Part shown: positions 32,623 to 41,355 of the stretch, piece by piece
Layout of the letters: the number at the start of each line of letters is the position of its first letter
Position numbering within the stretch: position 1 is the first letter of the stretch
Assembly (NCBI GenBank): GCA_004017275.1
Contig: SAKE01000014.1
Span: 62,001 to 126,000 of the forward strand
DNA: 64,000 bases
Origin: Mesorhizobium sp.
GTDB taxonomy: Bacteria > Pseudomonadota > Alphaproteobacteria > Rhizobiales > Rhizobiaceae
Direction: 5' to 3'
Notes under the pieces: generated by a model
The model's input: the letters and a program-made list of their open reading frames with translations, nothing else
Databases searched by the model: none
Told to the model about the DNA's origin: nothing
Translations under genes and position numbers: made by a program

Positions 32623-33150
32623 ATGAACTTGATCGAGATCGGAACCCTGAACCCGGCTGCCGAGACGCGGGAGATGCTGGCCGAATTGCTGGTCGCAACG
32701 GTGGCGGCCGGCGGATCGGTGAGCTTCATGCATCCGTTGGCACCGCAGGCGGCAAGGGCATTCTGGGAAGGATCGCTGGCCGCGGCGGCAAGAGGGGAAA
32801 GGGCGGTGCTTGGCGCCTGGGATGGCGAGGTTCTGGTCGGCACCGTGACCTTGCTGCTCGACTGCCCGCCCAACCAGCCGCACCGGGCCGAGATCGCCAA
32901 GCTGATGACATCAGTCGATTACCGGGGCAGGGGCGTGGGAACGCGCCTGATGCGGGCCGCCGAGAGCCTCGCCGTCGAGAAAGGGCGCACGCTGCTGGTT
33001 CTGGATACGGCGACCGAGGAGGGCGCTTCCGGCCTCTATGAGCGGCTGGGCTTCAAGCTGGCTGGTGAGATACCGGACTATGCCCTGAAGCCGCATGGCG
33101 GGCTGACCGGCACGCTGATCTACTGGAAGCGGATCGGGCCAATCTCGTAA
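32623..33150 (+). CDS. GNAT-family N-acetyltransferase
   Basis: This 175-residue protein contains motif A of the GNAT fold: AEIAKLMTSVDYRGRGVGTRLMRAAESLAVEKGRTLLVLDT, with R-G-R-G-V-G as the acetyl-CoA-binding loop, then GASGLYERLGFKLAGEIPDYALKPHGGLTGTLIYWK (motif B). The substrate is unknown; the nearest pattern is to acetyltransferases of small amines or antibiotics. It is the last gene of the XRE-hypothetical-GNAT run. Confidence 0.87.
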   Translation: MNLIEIGTLNPAAETREMLAELLVATVAAGGSVSFMHPLAPQAARAFWEGSLAAAARGERAVLGAWDGEVLVGTVTLLLDCPPNQPHRAEIAKLMTSVDYRGRGVGTRLMRAAESLAVEKGRTLLVLDTATEEGASGLYERLGFKLAGEIPDYALKPHGGLTGTLIYWKRIGPIS

Positions 33151-33254
33151 CCAGTCATGCCGGCGCGAAGAGGCGCGACAGCGGCCAGTTGCGAAAATCC
33201 TGCTCGGCGCCGGTCAGGCGAGCGGCCGACGCCTTGGTCAGGAAATGTCCCGAT

Positions 33255-33292
33255 GAATTACGGTGACAGCACTGCCGCCGTAATTGTAATTC
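33255..33292. repeat. REP-like palindrome related to RAYT-associated repeats
   Basis: GAATTACGGTGACAG opens a 38-bp imperfect hairpin (outer arms GAATTAC/GTAATTC at 33255-33261 and 33286-33292; alternative pair AATTACGG/CCGTAATT at 33256-33263 and 33278-33285). The left half resembles the widespread AATTACGGTGACAG repeats that accompany REP-associated tyrosine transposases. No transposase is near, so this is an orphan copy. Confidence 0.45.
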
Positions 33293-33300
33293 AGCCAAGG

Positions 33301-33337
33301 AAGGAGGCAGGGTGCAAGACGCGCCTCCTTTCTTTTT
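33301..33337 (+). terminator. Intrinsic terminator after XRE-GNAT operon
   Basis: AAGGAGGC (33301-33308) pairs with GCCTCCTT (33323-33330) around a 14-base loop and is followed by TCTTTTT. It ends the GNAT transcript or a small RNA from the preceding 150 bp. The minus-strand FMO gene ends at 33360, just beyond. Confidence 0.75.
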
Positions 33338-33359
33338 GCTCCTCGGGAATGGCGTTCAC

Positions 33360-35159
33360 CTATCCCTTATGGTGAACCTGCTGCAGCCCGTAGACCGGCG
33401 TCGCGATGCCTTCGTGCCGTGCCTTCAACTGCAGCGACAGGAATTGCGAATAATGGCGTGACTGATGCAGATTGCCGCCGTGGAACCACAGCGCTTCCTG
33501 CTGCGTCGGCTTCCACATGTTGCGCAACTCGCCTTCCCAGGGGCCGGGATCCTTGGTGGTGTTGGAGCCGAGGCCCCAGCATTTGCCAACCTTGTCGGCG
33601 GTTTCGCGAGATATCAGATCGGCGGCCCAACCGTTCATCGAGCCGTAGCCGGTGGCGTAGACGATGAGGTCCGCAGGCAGTTCCGACCCGTCGCTGAGCA
33701 GGACCGATCGCTGCTTGATCTCTTCGACCTCGCCGCTCTTCAGCTTGATCGAACCGTCGATGACCAGCTGCGAGGCGCCAACATCGATGTAATAGCCAGA
33801 GCCGCGCCTGAGGTACTTCATGAACAGACCGGACTCGTCGTCGCCCCAGTCGAGCATGAAACCGGCCTTTTCCAATCCCTTGTAGAATGCCGCGTCGCGT
33901 TTCTTCATCTCGGCATAGGCCGGGATCTGGAACTCGTGCAGGATCTTGTAGGGCAGCGAAGCAAAGATCAGATCGGCTTTGGCCGTGGTGATGCCATTCT
34001 GCAGCGCCTGCTCCGAATAGAGCGATCCCAGTCCGATTTCCATCAATGTGTCGGACCTGGAGATATGAGTACTCGAGCGCTGCACCATGGTGACGTCGGC
34101 GCCGGCTTCCCAGAGTGCCGCGGCGATGTCGTGGGCGGAATTGTTGGAGCCGATGACAACGGCCTTTTTGCCGACATAGGCGTCGGGACCCGGATGCTTC
34201 GAGGAGTGATGCTGGTCGCCCTTGAAGGTCTCCATGCCCTTGAATTTCGGCAGATTGGCCTTGCCGGACTGTCCGGTCGCCAGCACCAGTTGCTTCGGCT
34301 TCAGCGTGATGTCCTTGCCGTCGCGGTGGACGACGACGGTCCATTCCTTCTTCTTGTCGTCATAGGAAGCGCTCTTGGCCTCGGTCGAGGACCAGTAATT
34401 CAGCTCCATCACCTTGGTGTACATTTCCAGCCAGTCGCCGATCTTGTCCTTGGGCGAGAAAACCGGCCAGTTCTTGGGGAAGTCGATATAGGGCAGATGG
34501 TCGTACCAGACCGGGTCGTGCAGGCAGAGGGACTTGTAGCGCTTGCGCCAGCTGTCGCCGGCCCGCTCGTTCTTCTCGATGATGATGGTCGGCACGCCGA
34601 GTTGCCGCAGCCGCGCGCCGAGCGCGATGCCGCCCTGGCCGCCACCGATGATGACCGTATAGGGCTGTGCCTTGAAGCCGAGCTCGGCGGCTTCCTTCTC
34701 GCGTTCTTCCTTCCATGTCGGACGGTTCTTGCCCGAACCATGTTTGGCGCCCATCGGCCGCGCGAAGCCCGCCGGCTCCTCGTGGCCTTTCAGCTCGGCC
34801 ATGGTGGTCAGCAGCGTCCAGATCTTGCCGTCCTTCAGCCTGACATGGCCGAAGCCGCGTGCCACCTCCGTCTCGAAGCTGATCCAGCCCTCGATCAACC
34901 CGTCGCTCTCCGTCGCGTCCTCGCCCTTGGCGATGGCGAAGTGTGACGGCCTGGTTTTCGACAATTGGCTTTTCAGCATGTCGCGGACCTGGTCGCGGCC
35001 TTCCATGGTCTTGATGTTCCAGGTGAAGGTGACGAGGTCGCGCCAGTAGCAATCCTCCTGAAAGCAATCGACGGCTTTGTCGACGTCATTGGCGGCCAGA
35101 GCGGCGCCGAATTGGTCGAGCAGGTCGGACAGCTTCTTGCTAGGGGCCTTATCGAGCAT
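33360..35159 (-). CDS. Flavin-containing monooxygenase with N-terminal NTF2-like domain
   Basis: The 599-residue protein combines an N-terminal SnoaL/NTF2-like domain (about 1-140: LSDLLDQFGAALAANDVDKAVDCFQEDCYWRDLVTFTWNIKTMEG) with an FMO/BVMO-type core. The FAD Rossmann motif IIGGGQGGIALGARL is near residue 170, the linker fingerprint GKANLPKFKGMETFKGDQHHSSKH follows, and the NADPH motif is VVIGSNNSAHDIAAAL. Late ATGYGS closes the FAD domain. It should oxygenate a soft nucleophile or ketone using NADPH and oxygen; this fused family is frequent in rhizobia and its substrate is unknown. The gene is monocistronic. Confidence 0.9.
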   Translation of the reverse strand: MLDKAPSKKLSDLLDQFGAALAANDVDKAVDCFQEDCYWRDLVTFTWNIKTMEGRDQVRDMLKSQLSKTRPSHFAIAKGEDATESDGLIEGWISFETEVARGFGHVRLKDGKIWTLLTTMAELKGHEEPAGFARPMGAKHGSGKNRPTWKEEREKEAAELGFKAQPYTVIIGGGQGGIALGARLRQLGVPTIIIEKNERAGDSWRKRYKSLCLHDPVWYDHLPYIDFPKNWPVFSPKDKIGDWLEMYTKVMELNYWSSTEAKSASYDDKKKEWTVVVHRDGKDITLKPKQLVLATGQSGKANLPKFKGMETFKGDQHHSSKHPGPDAYVGKKAVVIGSNNSAHDIAAALWEAGADVTMVQRSSTHISRSDTLMEIGLGSLYSEQALQNGITTAKADLIFASLPYKILHEFQIPAYAEMKKRDAAFYKGLEKAGFMLDWGDDESGLFMKYLRRGSGYYIDVGASQLVIDGSIKLKSGEVEEIKQRSVLLSDGSELPADLIVYATGYGSMNGWAADLISRETADKVGKCWGLGSNTTKDPGPWEGELRNMWKPTQQEALWFHGGNLHQSRHYSQFLSLQLKARHEGIATPVYGLQQVHHKG

Positions 35160-35440
35160 CAGGTTTCCTCCCGTGAAATCCAGATCGTCATGATGGCTCC
35201 GCCGGGCGTGCCGGCCGGACGGTCAAGTATCGGCAGAGATGGCGGCCCTCGTCACGCCCCACCATAGTTTCCAGCGGTTTCAATGGTTTATCCGAATTCA
35301 GGATTCCAAAGGTGCGTCACGGCGATGGTCGAAATAACCCATGCCCCAGAAACGCCCGGGTCAAACGCAATTCCCACCGTGCAACCATGATGGCGAGGTG
35401 CCGAGCTATGGAGCGCCTTCACTGCCGGCGCGATTTTTCC
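35160..35440. other. Intergenic region upstream of the ilv leader
   Basis: The divergent FMO promoter must lie here, with a purine-rich GGGAGGAAACC directly before its start on the minus strand. I see no other gene, repeat or clear promoter. Confidence 0.35.
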
Positions 35441-35442
35441 CG

Positions 35443-35588
35443 TTGACAGGCCGCCTTTCCCGCCCTTAGTGTCCGCCACCATGAAAACGGCACTCATTCT
35501 CGTAGGAAAGCGCGTGGGCAAGGCGGTGTAACCGCCGGGCGAAATCCCCCCATGCGCAAGACACAGGCTCCCTCGGGGGCCTTTTTTA
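35443..35588 (+). promoter_or_regulatory. Branched-chain attenuator upstream of acetolactate synthase
   Basis: The order is a TTGACA (35443-35448), a weak -10 at 35466-35471, a 16-codon leader peptide (35481-35531), a hairpin overlapping its stop (GGCGGTGTAACCGCC, 35522-35536), a run of six C (35546-35551), and an intrinsic terminator (35565-35582 stem, then TTTTTTATT). The C run can pair with the G run at 35575-35579 and so prevent the terminator. Ribosome stalling at Leu/Ile/Val codons would select the antiterminator and allow ilv transcription. Confidence 0.8.
35481..35531 (+). CDS. ilv leader peptide (16 aa)
   Basis: The peptide MKTALILVGKRVGKAV has six branched-chain residues out of sixteen (L, I, L, V, V, V), the signature of transcription attenuation. 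No Shine-Dalgarno sequence precedes the ATG, and the putative -10 ends nine bases upstream, so the mRNA may begin at or within a few bases of the ATG, as is known for the trp leader peptide of Sinorhizobium meliloti. Its stop codon lies inside the first hairpin of the attenuator. Confidence 0.8.
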   Translation: MKTALILVGKRVGKAV

Positions 35589-35650
35589 TTGCCTGAAACA
35601 CGACTAAACGACCAGCAACGCCCAAACGGCGACAGTACGGGACCAGACCG

Positions 35651-37432
35651 ATGAGCAACGGACAGAACGAGCGGCGCGAAATGACAGGCGCCGAAATGGT
35701 GGTGCAGGCGCTGAAGGACAATGGCGTCAAGCACGTCTTCGGCTATCCGGGCGGCGCTGTCCTCCCGATCTATGACGAGATCTTCCAGCAGGACGAGGTC
35801 GAGCACATACTGGTGCGCCACGAGCAGGGCGCCGGCCATGCTGCGGAAGGCTATGCGCGCTCGACCGGCAAGGCTGGTGTCATGCTGGTGACCTCGGGAC
35901 CCGGCGCCACCAATGCGGTGACGCCGCTGCAGGACGCGCTGATGGATTCGATCCCGCTGGTCTGCCTGACCGGGCAGGTGCCGACCTCGCTGATCGGCTC
36001 GGACGCTTTTCAGGAATGCGATACGGTCGGCATCACGCGCCCCTGCACCAAGCACAACTGGCTGGTGAAGGACGTCAACGAACTCGCCGCGACCATCCAC
36101 GAGGCTTTTCATGTCGCGACCACCGGCCGTCCCGGTCCGGTCGTCGTCGACATCCCGAAGGATGTACAGTTCGCCAAGGGTTTCTACGTCCCGCCGCAGA
36201 TCGCGCCGCGCACCAGCTACCAGCCTAAGGTCCAGGGCGACCTGGACAAGATCAAGGCGGCGGTCGAGCTGATGGCGGGAGCCAAGAAGCCGATCATCTA
36301 CAGCGGCGGCGGCGTCATCAATTCCGGCCCGGAAGCGAGCCATCTGCTGCGCGAGCTGGTCGATCTCACCGGTTTCCCGATCACCTCGACGCTGATGGGC
36401 CTGGGTGCCTATCCGGCATCGGGCAAGAACTGGATGGGCATGCTGGGCATGCACGGCACCTATGAAGCCAACATGGCCATGCATGATTGCGACGTGATGA
36501 TCTGCATCGGCGCGCGTTTCGACGACCGCATCACCGGGCGGCTGACCGCGTTCTCGCCGAACTCGAAGAAGATCCACATCGACATCGATCCGTCGTCGAT
36601 CAACAAGAACGTCCACACCGAAGTGCCCATCATCGGCGATGTCGGCCGGGTGCTGGAGGACATGGTGCGGCTGTGGCGGGCGAGCGCCAAGGCCGACAAG
36701 AAGGCGCTCTACCCCTGGTGGGAGCAGATCGCCAAATGGCGCGCGCGCGACTCGCTCGCCTTCAAGATGAACAATGACGTGATCATGCCGCAATATGCGA
36801 TCCAGCGGCTCTACGAACTGACCAAGGGCATGGACACCTACATCACCACCGAGGTCGGCCAGCACCAGATGTGGGCGGCGCAGCACTATCATTTCGAAAA
36901 GCCGAACCGCTGGATGACGTCAGGTGGGCTGGGCACAATGGGCTATGGCCTGCCGGCGGCACTCGGCGTGCAGATCGCGCATCCCGATGCGCTGGTCATC
37001 GACATTGCCGGCGACGCTTCGGTGCAGATGACGATGCAGGAGATGAGCGCTGCCGTGCAGCACGACGCGCCAATCAAGATATTCATCCTGAACAACCAGT
37101 ATATGGGCATGGTGCGGCAGTGGCAGCAGTTGCTGCACGGCAACCGGCTGTCGCATTCCTACACCGAAGCGATGCCGGACTTCGTCAAGCTGGCCGAGGC
37201 CTATGGCGGCCACGGCATTCGCTGCGAGAAGCCGGACGAGCTGGACGACGCGATCAAGGAGATGATCTCGGTCAAGAAGCCGGTGCTGTTCGATTGCCGC
37301 GTGGCGACGCTCGCCAACTGCTTCCCGATGATCCCGTCGGGCAAGGCACATAACGAGATGCTGCTGCCCGACGAGGCGACCGACGAGGCGGTGGCCAACG
37401 CCATCGACGCCAAGGGCAGGGAACTGGTGTAG
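35651..37432 (+). CDS. ilvI: Acetolactate synthase large subunit
   Basis: The 593-residue ThDP enzyme makes acetolactate from pyruvate (or acetohydroxybutyrate from 2-oxobutyrate), the first common step to Val, Leu and Ile. The N-terminal Pyr domain has VFGYPGGAVLPIYDEIF and the catalytic Glu in RHEQGAGHAAEGYAR. The central FAD domain and the PP domain with the ThDP motif GDASVQMTMQEMSAAVQHDAPIKIFILNN are present. FAD-site sequence SDAFQECDTVGITRPCTKHN is intact. It is attenuator-controlled; its regulatory subunit follows one gene later. Confidence 0.96.
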   Translation: MSNGQNERREMTGAEMVVQALKDNGVKHVFGYPGGAVLPIYDEIFQQDEVEHILVRHEQGAGHAAEGYARSTGKAGVMLVTSGPGATNAVTPLQDALMDSIPLVCLTGQVPTSLIGSDAFQECDTVGITRPCTKHNWLVKDVNELAATIHEAFHVATTGRPGPVVVDIPKDVQFAKGFYVPPQIAPRTSYQPKVQGDLDKIKAAVELMAGAKKPIIYSGGGVINSGPEASHLLRELVDLTGFPITSTLMGLGAYPASGKNWMGMLGMHGTYEANMAMHDCDVMICIGARFDDRITGRLTAFSPNSKKIHIDIDPSSINKNVHTEVPIIGDVGRVLEDMVRLWRASAKADKKALYPWWEQIAKWRARDSLAFKMNNDVIMPQYAIQRLYELTKGMDTYITTEVGQHQMWAAQHYHFEKPNRWMTSGGLGTMGYGLPAALGVQIAHPDALVIDIAGDASVQMTMQEMSAAVQHDAPIKIFILNNQYMGMVRQWQQLLHGNRLSHSYTEAMPDFVKLAEAYGGHGIRCEKPDELDDAIKEMISVKKPVLFDCRVATLANCFPMIPSGKAHNEMLLPDEATDEAVANAIDAKGRELV

Positions 37433-37462
37433 GTCCGAGGCGGCAAACCCAGGTTTTACAAG

Positions 37463-38449
37463 ATGACGAGGTCGGCAAGGGCATTTCGGTTGATGTTGCA
37501 CAACACGTTTGCCGTGTTGTGCGCGTTTGCGATCGTCTTTGCCGTCAGCGACAGGGCGATGGCCCGGGATGCCCTTGGCGTGCGAGGCACAACCGTATCT
37601 TTGGTTCCACCGGAAGGTTTCGAGCCTGCGGGAGACTTTGCCGGTTTTGTGAACAACGACCTAAAGGGAACGATCGCGGTAACCGAATTGCCCAAAGAGG
37701 CGTTCGGCCAAATGTCATCGCTTTTTTCAGATGTCGGCAAAGTAAATAAAAAACTCTCCAGCGGGGGCATCAAAGCGAATACCCTCGAATGGCTGAAGAT
37801 AAATACCGGGGAAACCGTCCCGCTTATACACGGGACGCAAACTACTTCAGACGGCCATTTTGACAAGTGGATGGCTTTGTATGGCGGAAACAAAACATCT
37901 CTTGTGACCCTGCAAGTCATGGAACCAAACTCTCTCGATCCTTCGATCGTCAAAGCGGTCTTCGCTTCGGTAACGACTGGCGCTGCGGCATCGGAAGAGG
38001 AGCAGCTTTCGCTCCTGCCTTTTGAACTGAAGGTAGTAGAGCCGTTCCGGTTTATAGGCACGCCGGCAGGCGCAGGGGTGTTACTTACCGTCGGTCCAAA
38101 TGATTTGAACACCGGCAACCTGCAGCCGATCTTGATGGTTATTCATCAAGCAGGACCAGTGGCACCAGACAGCCTGGAGAAGATGGCTGAAACCCAGCTC
38201 AGGATCACGTCAAGCTTCAGGGCGGCGCAAATCCGGTCGACCAGACCCATAAAGTTTGCCGGTGCGGAGGGTATCTTGCTTGAGGGCACGGTCACAGCGG
38301 ACGGGGCCGTCAAGCAGTTCTCTCAGCGCTTCAGCATTGGAAAAGACGGCCTTTTCTTGCGTTTGGTTGTGCTGGGAAGCGAAGCGCAGATGCGAGAACT
38401 GCGGGATGTGGTCGAACAGATTGCGTCCTCGATTGCCTTCAAAAGCTGA
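37463..38449 (+). CDS. Low-GC hypothetical exported protein inside the ilv operon
   Basis: The 328-residue product has an N-terminal hydrophobic signal sequence (LHNTFAVLCAFAIVFAVSDRAMARD, residues 12-36). A two-fold beta-rich domain follows: VSLVPPEGFEPAGDFAGFVNNDLKGTIAVTELP near the start, and a similar GILLEGTVTADGAVKQFSQRFSIGKDGLFLRLVVLG near the end, a pattern like DcrB/PsbP-type lipoproteins. The base composition is visibly AT-richer than the flanking ilv genes. It separates ilvI from ilvH, which are normally adjacent, and looks like a later insertion. I do not recognise a precise family. Confidence 0.75.
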   Translation: MTRSARAFRLMLHNTFAVLCAFAIVFAVSDRAMARDALGVRGTTVSLVPPEGFEPAGDFAGFVNNDLKGTIAVTELPKEAFGQMSSLFSDVGKVNKKLSSGGIKANTLEWLKINTGETVPLIHGTQTTSDGHFDKWMALYGGNKTSLVTLQVMEPNSLDPSIVKAVFASVTTGAAASEEEQLSLLPFELKVVEPFRFIGTPAGAGVLLTVGPNDLNTGNLQPILMVIHQAGPVAPDSLEKMAETQLRITSSFRAAQIRSTRPIKFAGAEGILLEGTVTADGAVKQFSQRFSIGKDGLFLRLVVLGSEAQMRELRDVVEQIASSIAFKS

Positions 38450-38547
38450 CAGGGGCCTTCGTTCTGGAGAATGCATTAGGTCGACGCACACCAAAAAACA
38501 TCTCAGTCCGTATTGGACTGCCAAACATCGAGGATAGAAAGTCACCC

Positions 38548-39120
38548 ATGAATGCACAGCTACAACCGACCGGCTCCGCCTATTTCATTGCCAAGGAAAC
38601 GGAAAAGCCGGAAAACCACACGCTTTCCGTGCTGGTCGACAACGAGCCGGGCGTGCTTGCCCGGGTCATCGGCCTGTTTTCCGGGCGAGGCTACAACATC
38701 GAGAGCCTGACCGTCTCCGAGACCGAGCACGAGAAGCATCTGTCGCGCATCACCATCGTGACGCGCGGCACGCCGCATGTGCTGGAGCAGATCAAGCATC
38801 AGCTGGAGCGCATCGTGCCGGTGCACCGCGTCGTCGACCTGACCGTGCGTTCGCATGAATCCGGCCAGGAGCGGCCGCTGGAGCGCGAACTGGCGCTGGT
38901 CAAGGTCGCCGGCACCGGCGAGGCCCGCGTCGAGGCCCTGCGGCTGGCCGACGCGTTCCGCGCCAGTGTCATCGATGCCAACACCGAGCATTTCATCTTC
39001 GAGATCACCGGCAAGGGCTCCAAGATCGACCAGTTCATCGCCATCATGAAGCCGCTCGGCCTGGTCGAAATCTGCCGCACCGGCGTGGCGGCGCTAAACC
39101 GCGGCCCACAGGCAATGTAG
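38548..39120 (+). CDS. ilvH: Acetolactate synthase small (regulatory) subunit
   Basis: The 190-residue protein has an N-terminal ACT domain (TLSVLVDNEPGVLARVIGLFSGRGYNIESLTVSETEHEKHLSRITIVT), which binds valine for feedback inhibition. The small-subunit C-terminal domain includes ERELALVKVAG...FIFEITGKGSKIDQFIAIMKPLGLVEICRTGVAALNRG. It activates and regulates the IlvI catalytic subunit. GAGGA lies 14 bases before the ATG. A G/C hairpin follows its stop. Confidence 0.96.
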   Translation: MNAQLQPTGSAYFIAKETEKPENHTLSVLVDNEPGVLARVIGLFSGRGYNIESLTVSETEHEKHLSRITIVTRGTPHVLEQIKHQLERIVPVHRVVDLTVRSHESGQERPLERELALVKVAGTGEARVEALRLADAFRASVIDANTEHFIFEITGKGSKIDQFIAIMKPLGLVEICRTGVAALNRGPQAM

Positions 39121-39130
39121 GCCTTTGGCG

Positions 39131-39153
39131 GGCTGGCGCCGGACGCGCCAGCC
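39131..39153 (+). terminator. G/C-rich hairpin after ilvH
   Basis: GGCTGGCGC and GCGCCAGCC form a perfect nine-base-pair stem with a five-base loop, ten bases after the ilvH stop. There is no T run, so it may stabilise the 3' end or assist Rho rather than terminate by itself. Confidence 0.5.
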
Positions 39154-39254
39154 AGCTTCCACAGTGAGGCTTCTGGCCCCGCTGTAGGCCATCCGTGGCC
39201 TTTGCGGGGTCGCCGAGAAGAGACAATGATGCTGACTTATCAGGGAGGATATCC

Positions 39255-39851
39255 ATGTCGCTTGATGCTTTCCTTGCCCTGCTTGTCTACGCCTTCGTGA
39301 CCTCGATCACGCCGGGGCCGAACAATCTCATGCTTCTGGCGTCTGGCGTGAATTTCGGCATCGTCAGATCGGTTCCGCACATGCTTGGCATCAGCATCGG
39401 TTTCCTGGTGCTGCTGGTGGCCGTAGGACTTGGCCTTGGCGCTGTGCTGACGGCGTTTCCGGCGCTGCATACCGCACTCAAGATCGCCGGCGGCGCTTAT
39501 CTGCTCTATCTTGCCTGGAAGATCGCCATGTCGCGCTCGCTCAGCGGCAAGGGCGAGGTGAAGGCGCGGCCGATGCGCTTCATCGATGCGGCGGCGTTCC
39601 AGTGGGTCAATCCCAAAGCTTGGGTGATGGCGATCACCGCCATGGCCGTCTACACCAATCCGGAACATCCGTTCCTGTCGGTGGTGTTGATCGCCGTGGC
39701 CTTCACCATCGTCAACTTGCCGAGCGTTTCGGTATGGGCGGGTTTCGGCACCGCGCTGCGCGGTTTCCTGTCGGACCCGGTGCGGCTGAAATGGTTCAAC
39801 ATCACCATGGGCGTGCTGCTGGCAGCGACGCTTTGGCCGATGCTCAAATAG
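39255..39851 (+). CDS. LysE-family amino-acid translocator
   Basis: The ATG at 39255 (GGGAGGA upstream) gives 198 residues with about six helices and the LysE/RhtB motif SITPGPNNLMLLASGVNFGIVRSVPHMLGISIGF at residues 17-50. AFQWVNPKAWVMAITA is the second diagnostic stretch. It exports a neutral or basic amino acid. Its position downstream of the ilvIH genes suggests a link to branched-chain amino acids, but a separate transcript is more likely given the 134-bp gap. Confidence 0.9.
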   Translation: MSLDAFLALLVYAFVTSITPGPNNLMLLASGVNFGIVRSVPHMLGISIGFLVLLVAVGLGLGAVLTAFPALHTALKIAGGAYLLYLAWKIAMSRSLSGKGEVKARPMRFIDAAAFQWVNPKAWVMAITAMAVYTNPEHPFLSVVLIAVAFTIVNLPSVSVWAGFGTALRGFLSDPVRLKWFNITMGVLLAATLWPMLK

Positions 39852-39931
39852 GTCGAGACGCGCACGTTCTGGTCGTCTCAGCCGGAAGGTGGTGGCTTCG
39901 CAAGCCGTTCGGATGGGGATCCAGCCCGTGT

Positions 39932-39948
39932 TGCACATCCATTGTGCA
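39932..39948. promoter_or_regulatory. Small inverted repeat upstream of RND genes
   Basis: TGCACA-TCCAT-TGTGCA lies in the 247-bp gap before the efflux adaptor gene and is followed directly by a further GTGCAC. It could be an operator for the efflux operon, but no regulator gene is adjacent. Confidence 0.35.
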
Positions 39949-40098
39949 GTGCACATTAAATCTTCGTAATGCCGCCTTTTGGCCCTTTTCCGACAAAGGC
40001 GTGTCCTATCTATTCGGCGAAATCGCGGCAACAGGCCGTGCTTTGCGCTAGAATAGAACCATCGGACCACGACGTGTCGGGTGGAGAGGCCTTTGACC

Positions 40099-41355
40099 AT
40101 GCGTGGAAAAGTCGTCCTTTCGTTGCTGGCCGTCGCTTGCATGGGTGCGGCCGGATGGCTCTATCTTTCGCCCGACACGCTGGGCAAGGTTCAACAACTC
40201 GTCGGCGCAAAGCAGGTGGCCGCTTCGGACAAACCGGCTGCGGGCTCGGACAAGAAAGCCGCCAGCGCGTCGCGCTCGGCTTCTATTCTCTCGGCTGTCG
40301 CCTCGACTGCCGATTTCCCGATCCGGCGTTATGCGATCGGCTTCGTCTCCTCTCCAGCCGTCGTCAACATTAATGCGCGGGTGTCCAGCCAGATCGTGTC
40401 CATCGACGTTAAGGACGGGCAGATGGTCAAGACCGGCGATCTGCTGTTCTCGCTCGATGACCGGGCGCTGAAGGCGCAGTTGGCCAAGGACCAGGCGACG
40501 CTGGCCAAGGATCAGGCGTTGCTCGCCAGCTCGCAGTCCGATCTCCAGCGCGCCAAGGATCTGGTCGCCAAGCAGGCCGGCACGCAACAGACCTACGACC
40601 AGGCCGTCGCCGCGCAAAAGGCTGCCGCGGCGACCGTCGATGCCGACAAGGCGACGATCGAGGCCGACAATGTCCAGCTCGGCTTCGCCACGATCATGGC
40701 GCCGATTTCCGGCAGGCTGGGTGCCGTCAGCGTCGCCGTCGGCGACCTCGTCACCACCAGCAATGGCAACAGCAGCACGGCGACGCCGCTTGTCACCATC
40801 ACCCAGATGGACCCGCTGCAGGTCAACTTCAATCTTCCCGAGAGCAATCTGGCGCTGCTGCACAAGGCGCTTGCAAATCCGCAGCAAGGGGCGGTGACAC
40901 TGACCAAGGACGGCGACCCGACGCCGATCGGCAAGGGCACGCTCGATTTCGTCGATTCCAGCGTCGACACCGCCTCCGGCACCATCGCGACGCGGGCGAG
41001 CATTCCCAATACCGATCTTTCGCTATGGCCCGGCCAGTATGTCAATGTCGTGCTCGACGCCGGCATCATGCCGCAGATGACATCGGTTCCCACAGTCGCG
41101 GTCCAGCCAAGCCAGAAGGGGCCGTTCGTCTATGTCGTCAAGCCCGACAACACGGTCGAGATGCGGCCGGTGCAGGTGGCGCTGACCGAAGGCGACAACA
41201 GCGCCATCAGTCAGGGGCTGAAAAGCGGCGAGAAAGTTGTCACCGAAGGCCAGACAAGGCTGAAGGACGGCGCCGCGGTGCATGAGGGCAAGGCCACGGC
41301 CGCTGCCGCGCCGAAGGTGGCCGAGGCGAGCAACGCCGGCGAGGCGGCCCGATGA
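40099..41355 (+). CDS. RND efflux periplasmic adaptor (membrane fusion protein)
   Basis: The ATG at 40099 gives 418 residues with an N-terminal membrane anchor (GKVVLSLLAVACMGAAGWLYL). The lipoyl/barrel-sandwich domain follows: VNINARVSSQIVSIDVKDGQMVKTGDLLFSLDDRALKAQLAKDQATLAKDQALLASSQSDLQRAKDLVAKQA, the alpha hairpin lying after SLDD. The FATIMAPISGRLGAVSVAVGDLV half-motif, beta-barrel and membrane-proximal domains complete it. It links the inner-membrane pump to an outer-membrane channel. It overlaps the pump gene by four bases. No outer-membrane factor gene is present here. Confidence 0.93.
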   Translation: MRGKVVLSLLAVACMGAAGWLYLSPDTLGKVQQLVGAKQVAASDKPAAGSDKKAASASRSASILSAVASTADFPIRRYAIGFVSSPAVVNINARVSSQIVSIDVKDGQMVKTGDLLFSLDDRALKAQLAKDQATLAKDQALLASSQSDLQRAKDLVAKQAGTQQTYDQAVAAQKAAAATVDADKATIEADNVQLGFATIMAPISGRLGAVSVAVGDLVTTSNGNSSTATPLVTITQMDPLQVNFNLPESNLALLHKALANPQQGAVTLTKDGDPTPIGKGTLDFVDSSVDTASGTIATRASIPNTDLSLWPGQYVNVVLDAGIMPQMTSVPTVAVQPSQKGPFVYVVKPDNTVEMRPVQVALTEGDNSAISQGLKSGEKVVTEGQTRLKDGAAVHEGKATAAAAPKVAEASNAGEAAR

